From Rhodococcus sp. Leaf247 (GTDB taxonomy: Bacteria > Actinomycetota > Actinomycetes > Mycobacteriales > Mycobacteriaceae): a stretch of 64,000 nucleotides of DNA. The stretch lies in contig NZ_LMRP01000001.1 in NCBI RefSeq assembly GCF_001426185.1, positions 248,483 to 312,482 of the forward strand, written 5' to 3'. The position numbers were made by a program, and so were the translations under genes. Within the stretch, counting starts at the first letter, position 1. Each line of letters opens with the position of its first letter. Of the stretch, positions 34,824-43,649 are shown one piece after another. The notes beneath the pieces were generated by a model, which worked only from the letters and a program-made list of their open reading frames with translations, ran no database searches and was not told the DNA's origin.

Positions 34824-36029
34824 CTACACGAAGGCGGAGAAGCCGGTCACTCCCCTGCCGACGATGAGATTGTTCATCTGGGAGGTGCCTTCGTACGAGT
34901 AGAGGGCTTCCGCGTCGGTGAAGAATCGGATGACGTCGTAGTCGAGAACGATGCCGTTGCCGCCGAGGATCTCTCTCGCCCAGCCGACAACCTCGCGGAG
35001 CCGCGTGGTGCAGTAGCTCTTGCTCAACGCGGCGTGCTCGTCGTGATGGACCCCGGAATCCTGGAGCTGAGACACCCGCAGCGCCATGCCGATGCACGCC
35101 GTGATGTTTCCGGCCATGCGGGCGATCAGGTCTGAGATCAACTGGAACGACGCGATGGGCGCACCGAACTGTTCGCGTTCCTGCGCGTAGGCAACGGCCT
35201 TCTCGAAGGCCCCGATCATGACGCCGACAGCTCCCCAGGCGACTCCCCCGCGCGTCAGCGACAGCACCTTCGCGGTGTCGGCGAAGGAGTTGGCGTGCTC
35301 GAGCTTGTTCGCGACGGGCACTCGGCAGTTCTCGAAGTACAGGTCGGCGTTCTCGACGGCGCGGAGCGAGTACTTGCGTTCGATCTTCTCGGCGCGGAAC
35401 CCCTCGAACTCCTTCTCGACGACGAAGCCCTTGACCTCTCCGTCCGCCTCGTCCTTGGCGTAGACGATGACGAGGTCCGCGAATGTCGCGTTGCCGATCC
35501 ACCTCTTGCTGCCGTTGAGGACCCAGTGATCCCCGTCGAGGCGTGCCGTCGTCTCCAGACCGCCGGCGACGTCGGATCCACCGTGCGGCTCCGAGAGCCC
35601 GAAGGCGCCGATCTTCTCCATCCGCCTCATGGCGGGCAGCCACCGATCCTTCTGCTCGTCGGATCCCAGGATGGCGATGCTGCTCATCGCGAGGCCGCTG
35701 TGGACGGTGAACATGGTTCCTGTCGACGGATCCACGCGGGAGAACTCCATCCCGAGCCACCCGGTGAACACCTTCCGGGCGGGCTCCCGACCGTCGAATT
35801 CGTATTCGAGCCCGACGATTCCGAGCTCCGCCAACCTCGGCAGCAGGTGTACCGGCGACTGCGCCTTCTCCCAGAACTCGTTGGCACGCGGGGCGACCTC
35901 GTCCTCCAGGAACTGACGAACCGTGAGCACGATCGCCGATTCCTCGTCGGTGAGCACTCCTTGGTAGCCGAACATGTCGGCGGCCAGGAAATCCGGTGAC
36001 AGGGGTCCCAGCGGTTCGTGCTTGCTCAT
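34824..36029 (-). CDS. Acyl-CoA dehydrogenase, glutaryl-CoA dehydrogenase-like
   Basis: A 401-residue FAD flavoenzyme. GAFGLSEPHGGSDVAGG and NGSKRWIGNATFADLVIVYA match the family, the catalytic base Glu lies in YSYEGTSQMN, and the end is LIVGRGVTGFSAF. Sequence character, including the conserved SKRWIGNA region, places it with glutaryl-CoA dehydrogenases, which use the same base for decarboxylation. ATG 36029 was chosen because AGGAG stands 8 nt upstream. The open frame has no earlier ATG. It converges with sdhB and diverges from the phytanoyl-CoA dioxygenase. Confidence 0.88.
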   Translation of the reverse strand: MSKHEPLGPLSPDFLAADMFGYQGVLTDEESAIVLTVRQFLEDEVAPRANEFWEKAQSPVHLLPRLAELGIVGLEYEFDGREPARKVFTGWLGMEFSRVDPSTGTMFTVHSGLAMSSIAILGSDEQKDRWLPAMRRMEKIGAFGLSEPHGGSDVAGGLETTARLDGDHWVLNGSKRWIGNATFADLVIVYAKDEADGEVKGFVVEKEFEGFRAEKIERKYSLRAVENADLYFENCRVPVANKLEHANSFADTAKVLSLTRGGVAWGAVGVMIGAFEKAVAYAQEREQFGAPIASFQLISDLIARMAGNITACIGMALRVSQLQDSGVHHDEHAALSKSYCTTRLREVVGWAREILGGNGIVLDYDVIRFFTDAEALYSYEGTSQMNNLIVGRGVTGFSAFV

Positions 36030-36062
36030 GTACAACTCCTGAGGTCGTGACAGCGATCGATG

Positions 36063-36094
36063 CGGTTACCCGTCACCGTGGTACACGGTTACCC
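36063..36094. promoter_or_regulatory. Candidate operator between the acyl-CoA dehydrogenase and PhyH genes
   Basis: A palindrome ACCGTG-GTA-CACGGT (36075-36089) is bracketed by two direct copies of CGGTTACCC (36063-36071 and 36086-36094) in the 208-bp divergent promoter region. This suits a TetR- or GntR-type repressor, but no regulator gene lies beside it. Confidence 0.4.
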
Positions 36095-36237
36095 CGGATG
36101 TCGGCGAATCAGACGGATTCGTCCCGGCATCGATCACGTACTCGAGGTGTTCTCGAGGGGTCCACGGCTCTTGTACGGTCGGCGTCGAGGGTGCAGGCTC
36201 GACAGAGAGAATCACCTGTCGATGCAAAGGAAACGAC

Positions 36238-37407
36238 ATGACACTGTCCGCACAGCACTCGTCCCGCACTGCTCTGGTCACCGAATCGGATTGCGACCTC
36301 GCCGAGTTCCACCGGGTCGTCTCCGCGACCACCGATCCGGCGGACTATCCGTATTCGTCCTCCGTGGAGAGCAACGTCCTCTTCTACGACGCCGCCACGC
36401 TCGACACCGCGGGCGATCGCGTCGGCCTCCAGGACGAGATCGCACGGGCACTGCTCGACGGCCCGGGGATCGTGGTGTTCCGCGGCGCCGTCACGAGCGA
36501 TCACGCGTTTCGAGAGGTCACCGAGTACTTCGAGTCCGTCGTCGAGCGCCAGCGCCGCGACGGCACGGGCAGCGGCGACCACTTCGCGAAGCCGGGCGCG
36601 AACGACCGCGTCTGGAACGCACTGCAGAAATTGGCGCTGGAGGCGCCCGAGCTCTTCACCCGGTACTACTCGAACGATGTCCTGGCCCTCGTCGCCGAAG
36701 CGTGGCTCGGACCGATGTACCAGGTGACGTCGGCGGTGAACGTCGTCAATCCTGGTGGTGCCGCACAGAATCCCCACCGTGACTATCACCTCGGGTTCAT
36801 GGACCCCGCGACCGCATCACGCTTCCGGGCCCACGTCCACCGGTTGTCGCCGGCATTGACGCTGCAGGGCGCGGTGGCCCACTGCGACATGCCCATCGAG
36901 AGCGGGCCGACGATGTATCTGCCGTTCTCCCAGCACTACGAACCCGGGTACGTCGCATTCGGTCTACCCGCCTTCCAGGAGTACTTCGCGCAGAACTACG
37001 TGCAACTGCCCTTGAGTAAAGGCGACGCGGTGTTCTTCAATCCGGCTCTCTTCCACGCCGCCGGTCACAACACGTCGACCTCGATCAAGCGCATGGCCAA
37101 CCTTCTGCAGATCTCGTCGGCGTTCGGGCGAGCGATGGACAGCGTGGACCGCGAGGCCATCGTGACCTCCCTCTATCCCTCGCTCCAGGAGTTCGCGGCG
37201 ACCCACGGCGAACGGTCGGTCGCGAATGTGGTGGCCGCCTCGGCCGAGGCGTATGCATTTCCGACGAACCTGGACCTGGACCCGCCGCTGACCGGCCTGG
37301 CCGCCGAGACGCAGGCCGAGCTGGTGCACAGGGCACTCGACGAGAACCTCTCCCCCGACGAGTTCGCCGACGAGGCGGCCGCCATGAGTACCCGTCACCG
37401 GCCCTGA
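36238..37407 (+). CDS. Phytanoyl-CoA dioxygenase family protein
   Basis: A 389-residue non-haem iron/2-oxoglutarate oxygenase. The iron ligands are in NPHRDYH (His-x-Asp) and HAAGHNTS (distal His), and the 2-oxoglutarate Arg is in SIKRMAN. The double-stranded beta-helix core spans about residues 160-310, with long N- and C-terminal extensions. ATG 36238 has AAGGAAA at good spacing. Substrate unknown: the family hydroxylates fatty acyl-CoAs and also free acids, amines and natural products. It may share a promoter region with the acyl-CoA dehydrogenase. Confidence 0.85.
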   Translation: MTLSAQHSSRTALVTESDCDLAEFHRVVSATTDPADYPYSSSVESNVLFYDAATLDTAGDRVGLQDEIARALLDGPGIVVFRGAVTSDHAFREVTEYFESVVERQRRDGTGSGDHFAKPGANDRVWNALQKLALEAPELFTRYYSNDVLALVAEAWLGPMYQVTSAVNVVNPGGAAQNPHRDYHLGFMDPATASRFRAHVHRLSPALTLQGAVAHCDMPIESGPTMYLPFSQHYEPGYVAFGLPAFQEYFAQNYVQLPLSKGDAVFFNPALFHAAGHNTSTSIKRMANLLQISSAFGRAMDSVDREAIVTSLYPSLQEFAATHGERSVANVVAASAEAYAFPTNLDLDPPLTGLAAETQAELVHRALDENLSPDEFADEAAAMSTRHRP

Positions 37408-37454
37408 CGTCTCTCGGTTGTGCACCGGCTCTCTCGCCGGGCGATAGTGGTGGC

Positions 37455-38723
37455 GTGAAGGACGACACGGACGCCTCGACGAGCACGGACACGAGCGACG
37501 ACACCCACCCCGAGCCCACGATCGGGCGAGGCCTGGTGCTGCTGCTCGCCGTCACGTGCGGCGTCCTGGTCGCCAACCTGTACTACGCGCAACCCCTGCT
37601 CCACAGCATCGCGCGCTCGTTCGACGTCGACAACGCCACCGCGGGCATCCTGGTCACGACCGCACAGATCGGGTATGCGGTGGGCCTGGCGTTCCTGGTG
37701 CCGCTCGGCGACATGATCGAGCGGCGGCGCCTCATCGTGACCGCGGCGGTGGTGTGCGCGATCGCCGACGCTGCCGCCGTCGCCGCCCCCGCGTTCTCCG
37801 TCCTCGCGGCAGCATTGATCCTGGCCGGTATCGGGGCGTCCGCAGCCATGGTGATCGTTCCGTTGAGCTCGGCGCTCGCCGCGGAGGAGGATCGCGGGCG
37901 CACCGTCGGCACCGTGATGAGCGGACTGCTGACGGGCATCCTGCTGGCACGGACGGTGAGCGGGTTCTTGTCCGAAGTCGGCGGGTGGCGCTTGGTGTTC
38001 GCAGTCGCGGCCGTCGTCATCGCGATACTCGCCGCGGTCCTGTGGCGCTTCGTTCCCGTCTCGACTCCGGTGGTGACCGAGTCCTACCGCGGCATCCTGG
38101 TGTCCATCCTGACGTTGGTCCGCACCGGCCGCGAGCTTCGCCTCAGGATGGCTCTGGGTGCGTTGCTGATGGCGTCGTTCTCCGTCATGTGGACCGGCCT
38201 CGCCTTCCTACTTGCCGCTCCCCCGTTCTCGTACGGTGACGCCGTCATCGGACTCTTCGGCATCGCCGGGGTCGCCGGCGCAGCGATCGCTCCTGTCGCC
38301 GGCCGGATGGCGGATCGAGGACGCGGACGCCTCGCCACGACGCTGTGCCTGACCGTGCTGCTCGCGAGTTGGGTTCCGCTGTATCTCGGATCCGGGAGCG
38401 GTGCCGTGTGGGCCGTTGTCGTCCTGCTGGTGGGCATCGTGGCCCTGGACCTCGGAACGCAGGGTGCCCACATCGCCAATCAGAACGTCGTCTTCGTTCT
38501 CGACCCACCGGCGCGCAACCGCCTGAACACGGCGTACATGGTCAGCTACTTCGCCGGGGGCGTGGTGGGTTCGAGCGCGGCGTCGCTGAGTTGGTCGATG
38601 GGCGGATGGACCGCGCTGTGCATCGCCGGCGCCGGTATGTCGGCTGCCGCGCTGGTGGCGTGGGGGCTGTGGCGGACGGCGTCATCGGGGAGTGTTGTAG
38701 GGAGTGACTACGTGCACGGGTGA
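37455..38723 (+). CDS. MFS transporter
   Basis: A 422-residue polytopic protein with about 12 hydrophobic segments. The GTG start precedes an acidic tail (KDDTDASTSTDTSDD). It shows the cytosolic loop GDMIERRRLI after helix 2 and VPLSSALAAEEDRGRTVGTVMSGLLTG in helix 4-5, as in efflux members such as the YnfM/AraJ group. The substrate is unknown; export of a drug or sugar is as likely as uptake. Its last 42 nt overlap the 3' end of the convergent LacI gene. It is 47 nt after the PhyH gene and may be co-transcribed with it. Confidence 0.88.
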   Translation: MKDDTDASTSTDTSDDTHPEPTIGRGLVLLLAVTCGVLVANLYYAQPLLHSIARSFDVDNATAGILVTTAQIGYAVGLAFLVPLGDMIERRRLIVTAAVVCAIADAAAVAAPAFSVLAAALILAGIGASAAMVIVPLSSALAAEEDRGRTVGTVMSGLLTGILLARTVSGFLSEVGGWRLVFAVAAVVIAILAAVLWRFVPVSTPVVTESYRGILVSILTLVRTGRELRLRMALGALLMASFSVMWTGLAFLLAAPPFSYGDAVIGLFGIAGVAGAAIAPVAGRMADRGRGRLATTLCLTVLLASWVPLYLGSGSGAVWAVVVLLVGIVALDLGTQGAHIANQNVVFVLDPPARNRLNTAYMVSYFAGGVVGSSAASLSWSMGGWTALCIAGAGMSAAALVAWGLWRTASSGSVVGSDYVHG

Positions 38724-39704
38724 CGGTGAGTCCTGGACGCCGTGCACGGCGCCCGCCGCCTGCATCAGGAGCCGGCACGCCAGCCGGGCGTCTGCGCGCA
38801 GATCGTGATGGAGGACGGCACTGATCGACCGGTCCGCCAGCAGCCGACGGTTGTCCGCGTCGAGATCGTGCGCGATGAACACCCGGCACCGTCGGCCGAC
38901 ACGCGCGAACGCCCGCACCGTCGCGAGGTTTCCGCCACCGATCGAATAGACACCCTCGATGTCCGGGTGCGTCTCGAGTGCGGCGACGACCAGATCCTCG
39001 ACCGTGTCGTCGAGACCGCTGCTGCGCGCGATGTCGACGACGGGGCGGGTCACACCCGACGAGGTCGCCCGCAGCGCCCGCCGGAAGCCGATCTCACGGT
39101 CACCCTCGTTGCGGAAACTGTTGTGACTCAACGTGACCAGCACGGCCGCGGGCGACTCTCCGAGCCACTGGTCCACCAGGTACGCAGCCGTTGCTCCGGC
39201 CGCGTGGTCGTCGATGCCGACGTAGGCGATACGCGCGCTGGAGGGCACGTCGCTGACGTAGGTGACGACGGGTATCCCCGACGCCGACAGGACGTCGAGC
39301 GCACGCGCCACCTCCGGTTCGTCCGGCGCCTTGACGATCACGCCGTGCGATCCTCGAAGTCGGATGCGGTCGAGAGTCTCGAGCATCGCCTCCACCGACT
39401 CGGTCTCCCGGAAGTGGAACCGCGAGCGGACGACGGCCGGGGACAGCATCGGAAGTTCCGACTCGATCGAGGCTCGCACCTGCGCGCAGAAGCGTTCGGG
39501 TGCCTGCATCACCACGTCGAAGAAGAACTTGCGCCCTGACAGTCGTAGCTGGCTGCGCTGCTTGTCCAGGTCCGCGATCGCCTGGCGCACCTCTGCGCGG
39601 GTGTCCTCGCGGACGCCGGGACGCTCGTGGAGAACTCGGTCGACGGTCGCCTCGCTCAGCCCCGACTGCTGCGCGATCTCCCGAACCTTGTAGCGATGGC
39701 CCAC
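38682..39704 (-). CDS. LacI-family transcriptional regulator (sugar/polyol binding)
   Basis: A 340-residue repressor from GTG 39704. The N-terminal helix-turn-helix is VREIAQQSGLSEATVDRVLHERPGVRED, followed by a periplasmic-binding-like sensor domain (~60-330) with VVMQAPERF and YVGIDDHAAGATAAYLVDQWLG. It is divergent from the SDR operon with only 75 bp between starts, so it probably controls that operon in response to an inositol-like sugar. The family resembles regulators of rhizobial polyol pathways. The sensor ligand is not shown directly. Confidence 0.85.
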   Translation of the reverse strand: MGHRYKVREIAQQSGLSEATVDRVLHERPGVREDTRAEVRQAIADLDKQRSQLRLSGRKFFFDVVMQAPERFCAQVRASIESELPMLSPAVVRSRFHFRETESVEAMLETLDRIRLRGSHGVIVKAPDEPEVARALDVLSASGIPVVTYVSDVPSSARIAYVGIDDHAAGATAAYLVDQWLGESPAAVLVTLSHNSFRNEGDREIGFRRALRATSSGVTRPVVDIARSSGLDDTVEDLVVAALETHPDIEGVYSIGGGNLATVRAFARVGRRCRVFIAHDLDADNRRLLADRSISAVLHHDLRADARLACRLLMQAAGAVHGVQDSPSPVHVVTPYNTPR

Positions 39705-39779
39705 AGCCGTGTCCTCTCGAGGTGTTTTTGATGCCTCCAGAGTGTTGATCACACGGACGAGTACCGCAAGACTTCTCGG

Positions 39780-40559
39780 GTGAGCACACTTCTGCACGAC
39801 ACTGTCGTTCTCGTCAGCGGCGGAACGTCCGGTGTCGGTGCGGCCGTGGTGCGCGCATCGCTGGCCGCCGGTGCCCGTGTCGCCTTCAGCGGCCGTCGCG
39901 ACGACGTCGGAACGTCGATGGAGCACGAGCTTCGCGCACAGGGGCACGACGCCACCTATATCCGCGCCGACGTCGCCGACGCCGCAGACGCTCTGGCGAG
40001 CGTGGCGCGAACCATCGAGGTGTACGGACGGGTGGACGCCGTGTGCAATGCCGCCGGCCTCACCTCCCGCGGAACGCTGATCGACACCACTCCCGAGCTG
40101 TTCGACGACCACATCGCGGTCAACCTGCGCGGCCCGTTCTTCGTGATGCAGGCGGCGGTCAAGGACATGCTCTCCCGCTCGGCACCGGGAACGATCGTGA
40201 ACATCGGCTCGCTCAGCTCTCGGGGCGGCCAGCCCTATCTCGCGCCCTACTCGGCGGCGAAGGCCGGACTGGCCGGACTGACGAAGAACGCCGCCCACGC
40301 CCACCGGTGGGACCGCATCCGCATCAACGCCCTCGACATCGGATGGACGGAGACCGAGGGAGAGACCCTGACGCAGAAGCGTTTTCACGATGCGGACGAC
40401 GACTGGGTCGCCGACGCCTCGGCCGCGCTCCCGATGGGCAAGCTCGGGCAACCGGACGAGATCGCTGACTTCGTGGTGTTCCTGCTGTCGGCGCGCAGCG
40501 GTGTGGTCACGGGATCGGTCATCGAATGGGACCAGCAGGTAGTAGGAGGACAGGACTGA
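39780..40559 (+). CDS. SDR-family oxidoreductase
   Basis: A 259-residue short-chain dehydrogenase from GTG 39780. The nucleotide motif SGGTSGVG lies near residue 15, NAAG near 88, the catalytic Ser in NIGSLSSRG, and Tyr-x3-Lys in YSAAKAGL. The reaction is probably an alcohol/ketone conversion on a polyol. First gene of a tightly packed four-gene operon (SDR, Gfo/Idh, TIM-barrel, Gfo/Idh) with starts and stops overlapping by 1-4 nt. The downstream enzymes point to inositol or a substituted inositol as substrate. Confidence 0.88.
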   Translation: MSTLLHDTVVLVSGGTSGVGAAVVRASLAAGARVAFSGRRDDVGTSMEHELRAQGHDATYIRADVADAADALASVARTIEVYGRVDAVCNAAGLTSRGTLIDTTPELFDDHIAVNLRGPFFVMQAAVKDMLSRSAPGTIVNIGSLSSRGGQPYLAPYSAAKAGLAGLTKNAAHAHRWDRIRINALDIGWTETEGETLTQKRFHDADDDWVADASAALPMGKLGQPDEIADFVVFLLSARSGVVTGSVIEWDQQVVGGQD

Positions 40560-41590
40560 TGAGTACACAGGCACGAATCGGAGTCATCGGATTGGGGCGC
40601 ATCGGCGCATTCCACGTGGAGACTCTCGCCGGTCTGGACGGAGTGTCGAGCCTCGTCGTCACCGACGGCCGACCCGATGTGACGGACACGGTCGCCGCGA
40701 AGTACAACGCGGAAAAGGTCGACGGAGTCGACGCGATGTTGTCCGCCGGTGTGGACGGCATCGTCATCGCGGCAGCCACTCCCGCGCACGCCTCCCTGCT
40801 GCTCGCCGCCGTCGACGCCGGCATTCCCGTCTTCTGCGAGAAGCCGCTGGCCTTCACCGCAGCCGAGAGCCGAGCAGTGGTGGACGGCATCGCGTCGTCG
40901 GACGTCCCGGTACAGATCGGGTTCAACCGTCGGTTCGACCCCGCCGTGGCAGCAGCCGAGCGCGCGGTGCGAGGAGGCGAACTCGGATTCCTGCACACCG
41001 TCCGTTCCACGACACTCGACCCCGCTCCCCCACCGATGGCCTACATCGCGGAGTCCGGCGGCATCTTCCGCGACTGCAGCGTCCACGACTTCGACGTCGT
41101 CCGCTGGATCGTGGGACGAGAGGTGGTCTCGGTCTTCGCCGCCGGCTCCAACCAGGGTGATCCCGCCTTCGCCGCGGCGGGCGACGTCGACTCCGCCACC
41201 GTCCTTCTCACGTTCGAGGGCGGCACCGTCGGCGTCGTGTCGAATTCCCGCTACAACGGCCGCGGGTACGACTGCCGGCTCGAGGTGCACGGCAGCGAGG
41301 ACACCGTCGTGGCCGGTTGGGACCCGCACTCGCCGGTGCGCAACATGGAAGCGGCACAGGGTTTCCCGCACGGTGAGATCTTCCCGGCGGATGCGCCGCA
41401 CTCGTTCTTCATGGACCGCTTCGCGCAGTCGTACCGGGACGAGCTGACAGCGTTCCTCGACGTCGCCGCCGGAACCCGCCCGTCACCCTGCACCGCGCAG
41501 GACGCTCTCGAGGTCGCCTGGATCGCCGAGGCCGCCACCGAATCATTGCGCCGAGGCGCACCCGTCACCCTGGAAGAGGTTCGCTCATGA
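40559..41590 (+). CDS. Gfo/Idh/MocA dehydrogenase, inositol 2-dehydrogenase-like
   Basis: A 343-residue NAD(P)-dependent oxidoreductase. The Rossmann motif GVIGLGRIGAFHVETL is at residues 8-23 and EKPLAFT with the catalytic-region Lys lies near 97. The C-terminal substrate domain contains FNRRFDP, IFRDCSVHDFDVVRWI (Asp/His active-site set) and a closing helix. This pattern is that of IolG inositol 2-dehydrogenases. ATG 40559 shares one base with the SDR stop and follows AGGAGG. IolG or a rhizopine-type MocA remain alternatives. Confidence 0.87.
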   Translation: MSTQARIGVIGLGRIGAFHVETLAGLDGVSSLVVTDGRPDVTDTVAAKYNAEKVDGVDAMLSAGVDGIVIAAATPAHASLLLAAVDAGIPVFCEKPLAFTAAESRAVVDGIASSDVPVQIGFNRRFDPAVAAAERAVRGGELGFLHTVRSTTLDPAPPPMAYIAESGGIFRDCSVHDFDVVRWIVGREVVSVFAAGSNQGDPAFAAAGDVDSATVLLTFEGGTVGVVSNSRYNGRGYDCRLEVHGSEDTVVAGWDPHSPVRNMEAAQGFPHGEIFPADAPHSFFMDRFAQSYRDELTAFLDVAAGTRPSPCTAQDALEVAWIAEAATESLRRGAPVTLEEVRS

Positions 41591-42480
41591 CCGCAGCACC
41601 CGTACGTATCGCCGGAGCCCCCATCTCGTGGGGTGTGTGTGAGGTCCCCGGCTGGGGCTACCAGATGGACAACGACCGCGTCCTCCGCGAGATGCGCGAC
41701 GCAGGACTCACCGCGACGGAGAACGGTCCCGAGGGCTTCCTGCCCGCCGACCCGTCCACCCTCGCGGCGACTCTGGCAGGACACGACCTGACCTCGGTCG
41801 GCGGCTTCGCTCCTGTTCTGCTGCACGAGGAGTCGCATGATCCGGTACCGACCATCTCCTCGCTGCTCGACGGCTTCGTCGCGGCGAACGCCGACGTCAT
41901 CGTCCTCGCCGCCTCCACCGGCCAGGAGGGCTACGACGCACGTCCGACCCTCACCGCCGATCAGTGGACCGTGTTGCTGCGCAACCTCGATCGTCTGGCT
42001 GCGGCCTCGGCGGACCGCGGCATCCTCGCTGTCGTCCATCCCCATGTCGGCACCATGATCGAGCAGCGCGACGAGGTCCACCGCGTGCTCGACGGATCGT
42101 CCATCCCGCTGTGCCTGGACACCGGTCACCTGATGATCGGCGGTACCGATCCGGCCGAATTGGCCACTGCGGCAGCCGATCGCATCGCCCATGCTCACCT
42201 CAAGGATGTCGACGCAGCACTCGCGGCGCGGGTCCAGGCCGGAGAACTGACCTACACCGACGCCGTCCGCGCGGGTATGTACCGGCCTCTCGGCACCGGT
42301 GACGTGGGCATCGGCGGCGTCGTGGACTCGCTCCTCGACGCCGGCTACACGGGCTGGTTCGTGCTCGAGCAGGACACCATTCTGACCGGCGAGCCCGAAG
42401 GTCCCGGCCCCATCACCGACGTCATCGCCAGCGTCGGATACCTCCGCGACGTGGTGGCGGCCCGACGGGCGACGGTGTGA
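41587..42480 (+). CDS. Sugar isomerase/epimerase TIM-barrel, IolE/MocC-like
   Basis: A 297-residue AP-endonuclease-2-family barrel. GAPISWGVCEVPGWGYQM at residues 9-26, then metal-site residues in VVHPHVGTM, CLDTGHL, HAHLKDVD and the C-terminal EQD. These are the ligands of inosose dehydratase IolE and isomerases IolI/MocC. It could convert scyllo-inosose or a modified inosose. The cluster has no other iolE, so this is the best candidate for dehydratase in the window. It is coupled by ATGA to the previous gene and by GTGA to the next. Confidence 0.83.
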   Translation: MTAAPVRIAGAPISWGVCEVPGWGYQMDNDRVLREMRDAGLTATENGPEGFLPADPSTLAATLAGHDLTSVGGFAPVLLHEESHDPVPTISSLLDGFVAANADVIVLAASTGQEGYDARPTLTADQWTVLLRNLDRLAAASADRGILAVVHPHVGTMIEQRDEVHRVLDGSSIPLCLDTGHLMIGGTDPAELATAAADRIAHAHLKDVDAALAARVQAGELTYTDAVRAGMYRPLGTGDVGIGGVVDSLLDAGYTGWFVLEQDTILTGEPEGPGPITDVIASVGYLRDVVAARRATV

Positions 42481-43478
42481 CAACGCCCGAACCGAAAGCT
42501 GTGACCCTGCGCATCGGGGTTCTGGGAGCGTCGCGTATCGCGGAGCAGGCCATCGTCGGTCCGGCCCACGCGCTCGGTCACCGGTTGGTGGTGGTGGCGG
42601 CACGCGATCGCGGCCGGGCCGAGGCGTTCGCCGAGCGGTACGGCGTGGAACGCGTCGCGGACAGCTACGACGCGGTCATCGACGATCCCGAGGTGGATGC
42701 CGTCTACAACCCGTTGGCCAACGCCCTCCACGCCGAGTGGAACATCCGCGCCCTGCGTGCGGGCAAGGCCGTCCTGACGGAGAAGCCGTTCGCACGCAAC
42801 GCTTCCGAGGCGAGCGAGGTGCGCGAAGTAGCGCATGAGACCGACGGCATCATCGTCGAAGGGTTCCACTATCTCTTCCACCCGGTGACGCGTCGCCTGC
42901 TCGAGATCGCCGAGTCCGGCCGTCTGGGTCGGCTCACCGGCGTCGATGTCGTCATGGCGATGCCGGAACCGGCCGACGGCGATCCTCGGTGGTCGCTCGA
43001 CCTCGCCGGCGGTGCGATCATGGATCTGGGCTGCTACGGCCTGCACGTGCACCGCATGCTCGCCGACGCCGCCGGAGGGCCGCCGCGCGTGGTCTCCGCG
43101 ACGGCGACCGAACGTGACAAGGGCGTCGACGAGACGTCCACCGTCGAGCTCGAGTTCCCGAACGGCGCGCGCGGAACGGTCACCAACTCGATGGTGCACC
43201 CGCACTTCGAATTCACCGTCCGACTGACGTTCTCGGACGGTTCCGCGTTCGCGCCCGACTACATCAAGCCGAACTCCGACGATCGGGTCTCGGTCACGGA
43301 CGCGTCGGGAACCACGGTGGAGCATCTGGGGACGCGCCCGTCCTACGAGTACCAACTCGAGGCGTTCGCGGCCCACGTCCTGCACGGCGCGCCGATCCCG
43401 CTGGGAGCAGACGACGCGGTGGCGACCATGGAATTGGTGGACGCCGCGTACACGGCAGCAGGCCTCCCTCTCCGCTAG
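42477..43478 (+). CDS. Gfo/Idh/MocA family oxidoreductase
   Basis: A 333-residue NAD(P)-dependent dehydrogenase from GTG 42477. The Rossmann motif GVLGASRIAEQAI lies near residue 12, EKPFARNASEA near 103, GGAIMDLGCYGLHVHRML near 182. The sequence resembles sugar and trans-dihydrodiol dehydrogenases more than IolG. Last gene of the LacI-controlled operon. A GC-rich terminator stands 11 nt after its stop. Substrate unknown. Confidence 0.85.
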   Translation: MTTPEPKAVTLRIGVLGASRIAEQAIVGPAHALGHRLVVVAARDRGRAEAFAERYGVERVADSYDAVIDDPEVDAVYNPLANALHAEWNIRALRAGKAVLTEKPFARNASEASEVREVAHETDGIIVEGFHYLFHPVTRRLLEIAESGRLGRLTGVDVVMAMPEPADGDPRWSLDLAGGAIMDLGCYGLHVHRMLADAAGGPPRVVSATATERDKGVDETSTVELEFPNGARGTVTNSMVHPHFEFTVRLTFSDGSAFAPDYIKPNSDDRVSVTDASGTTVEHLGTRPSYEYQLEAFAAHVLHGAPIPLGADDAVATMELVDAAYTAAGLPLR

Positions 43479-43488
43479 ACACCGACCG

Positions 43489-43521
43489 ACGGCCCCGCGC
43501 CTCTCACCGGTGCGGGGCCGT
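43489..43521 (+). terminator. Terminator after the SDR/IolG-like operon
   Basis: A 10-bp stem (ACGGCCCCGC with GCGGGGCCGT) and 13-nt loop start 11 nt past the stop at 43478. Followed by TCGTCGTTCG, a poor U-run. Confidence 0.7.
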
Positions 43522-43602
43522 CGTCGTTCGTGCAGTTCTGCTCGCAGGCGCCGACCGCACGGCACATCCGGCCGTGACGACACGGGTTGTGTGCAGAGAC
43601 GA

Positions 43603-43639
43603 CACGGGCCCCGCACCTCGAGGAGGTGCGGGGCCCGTG
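43603..43639 (-). terminator. Terminator after the ABC ATPase gene
   Basis: A 17-bp perfect stem (43603-43619 with 43623-43639, CACGGGCCCCGCACCTC and its complement) and a 3-nt loop, 11 nt past the minus-strand stop at 43650. Confidence 0.8.
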
Positions 43640-43649
43640 AGCGCAGGTG

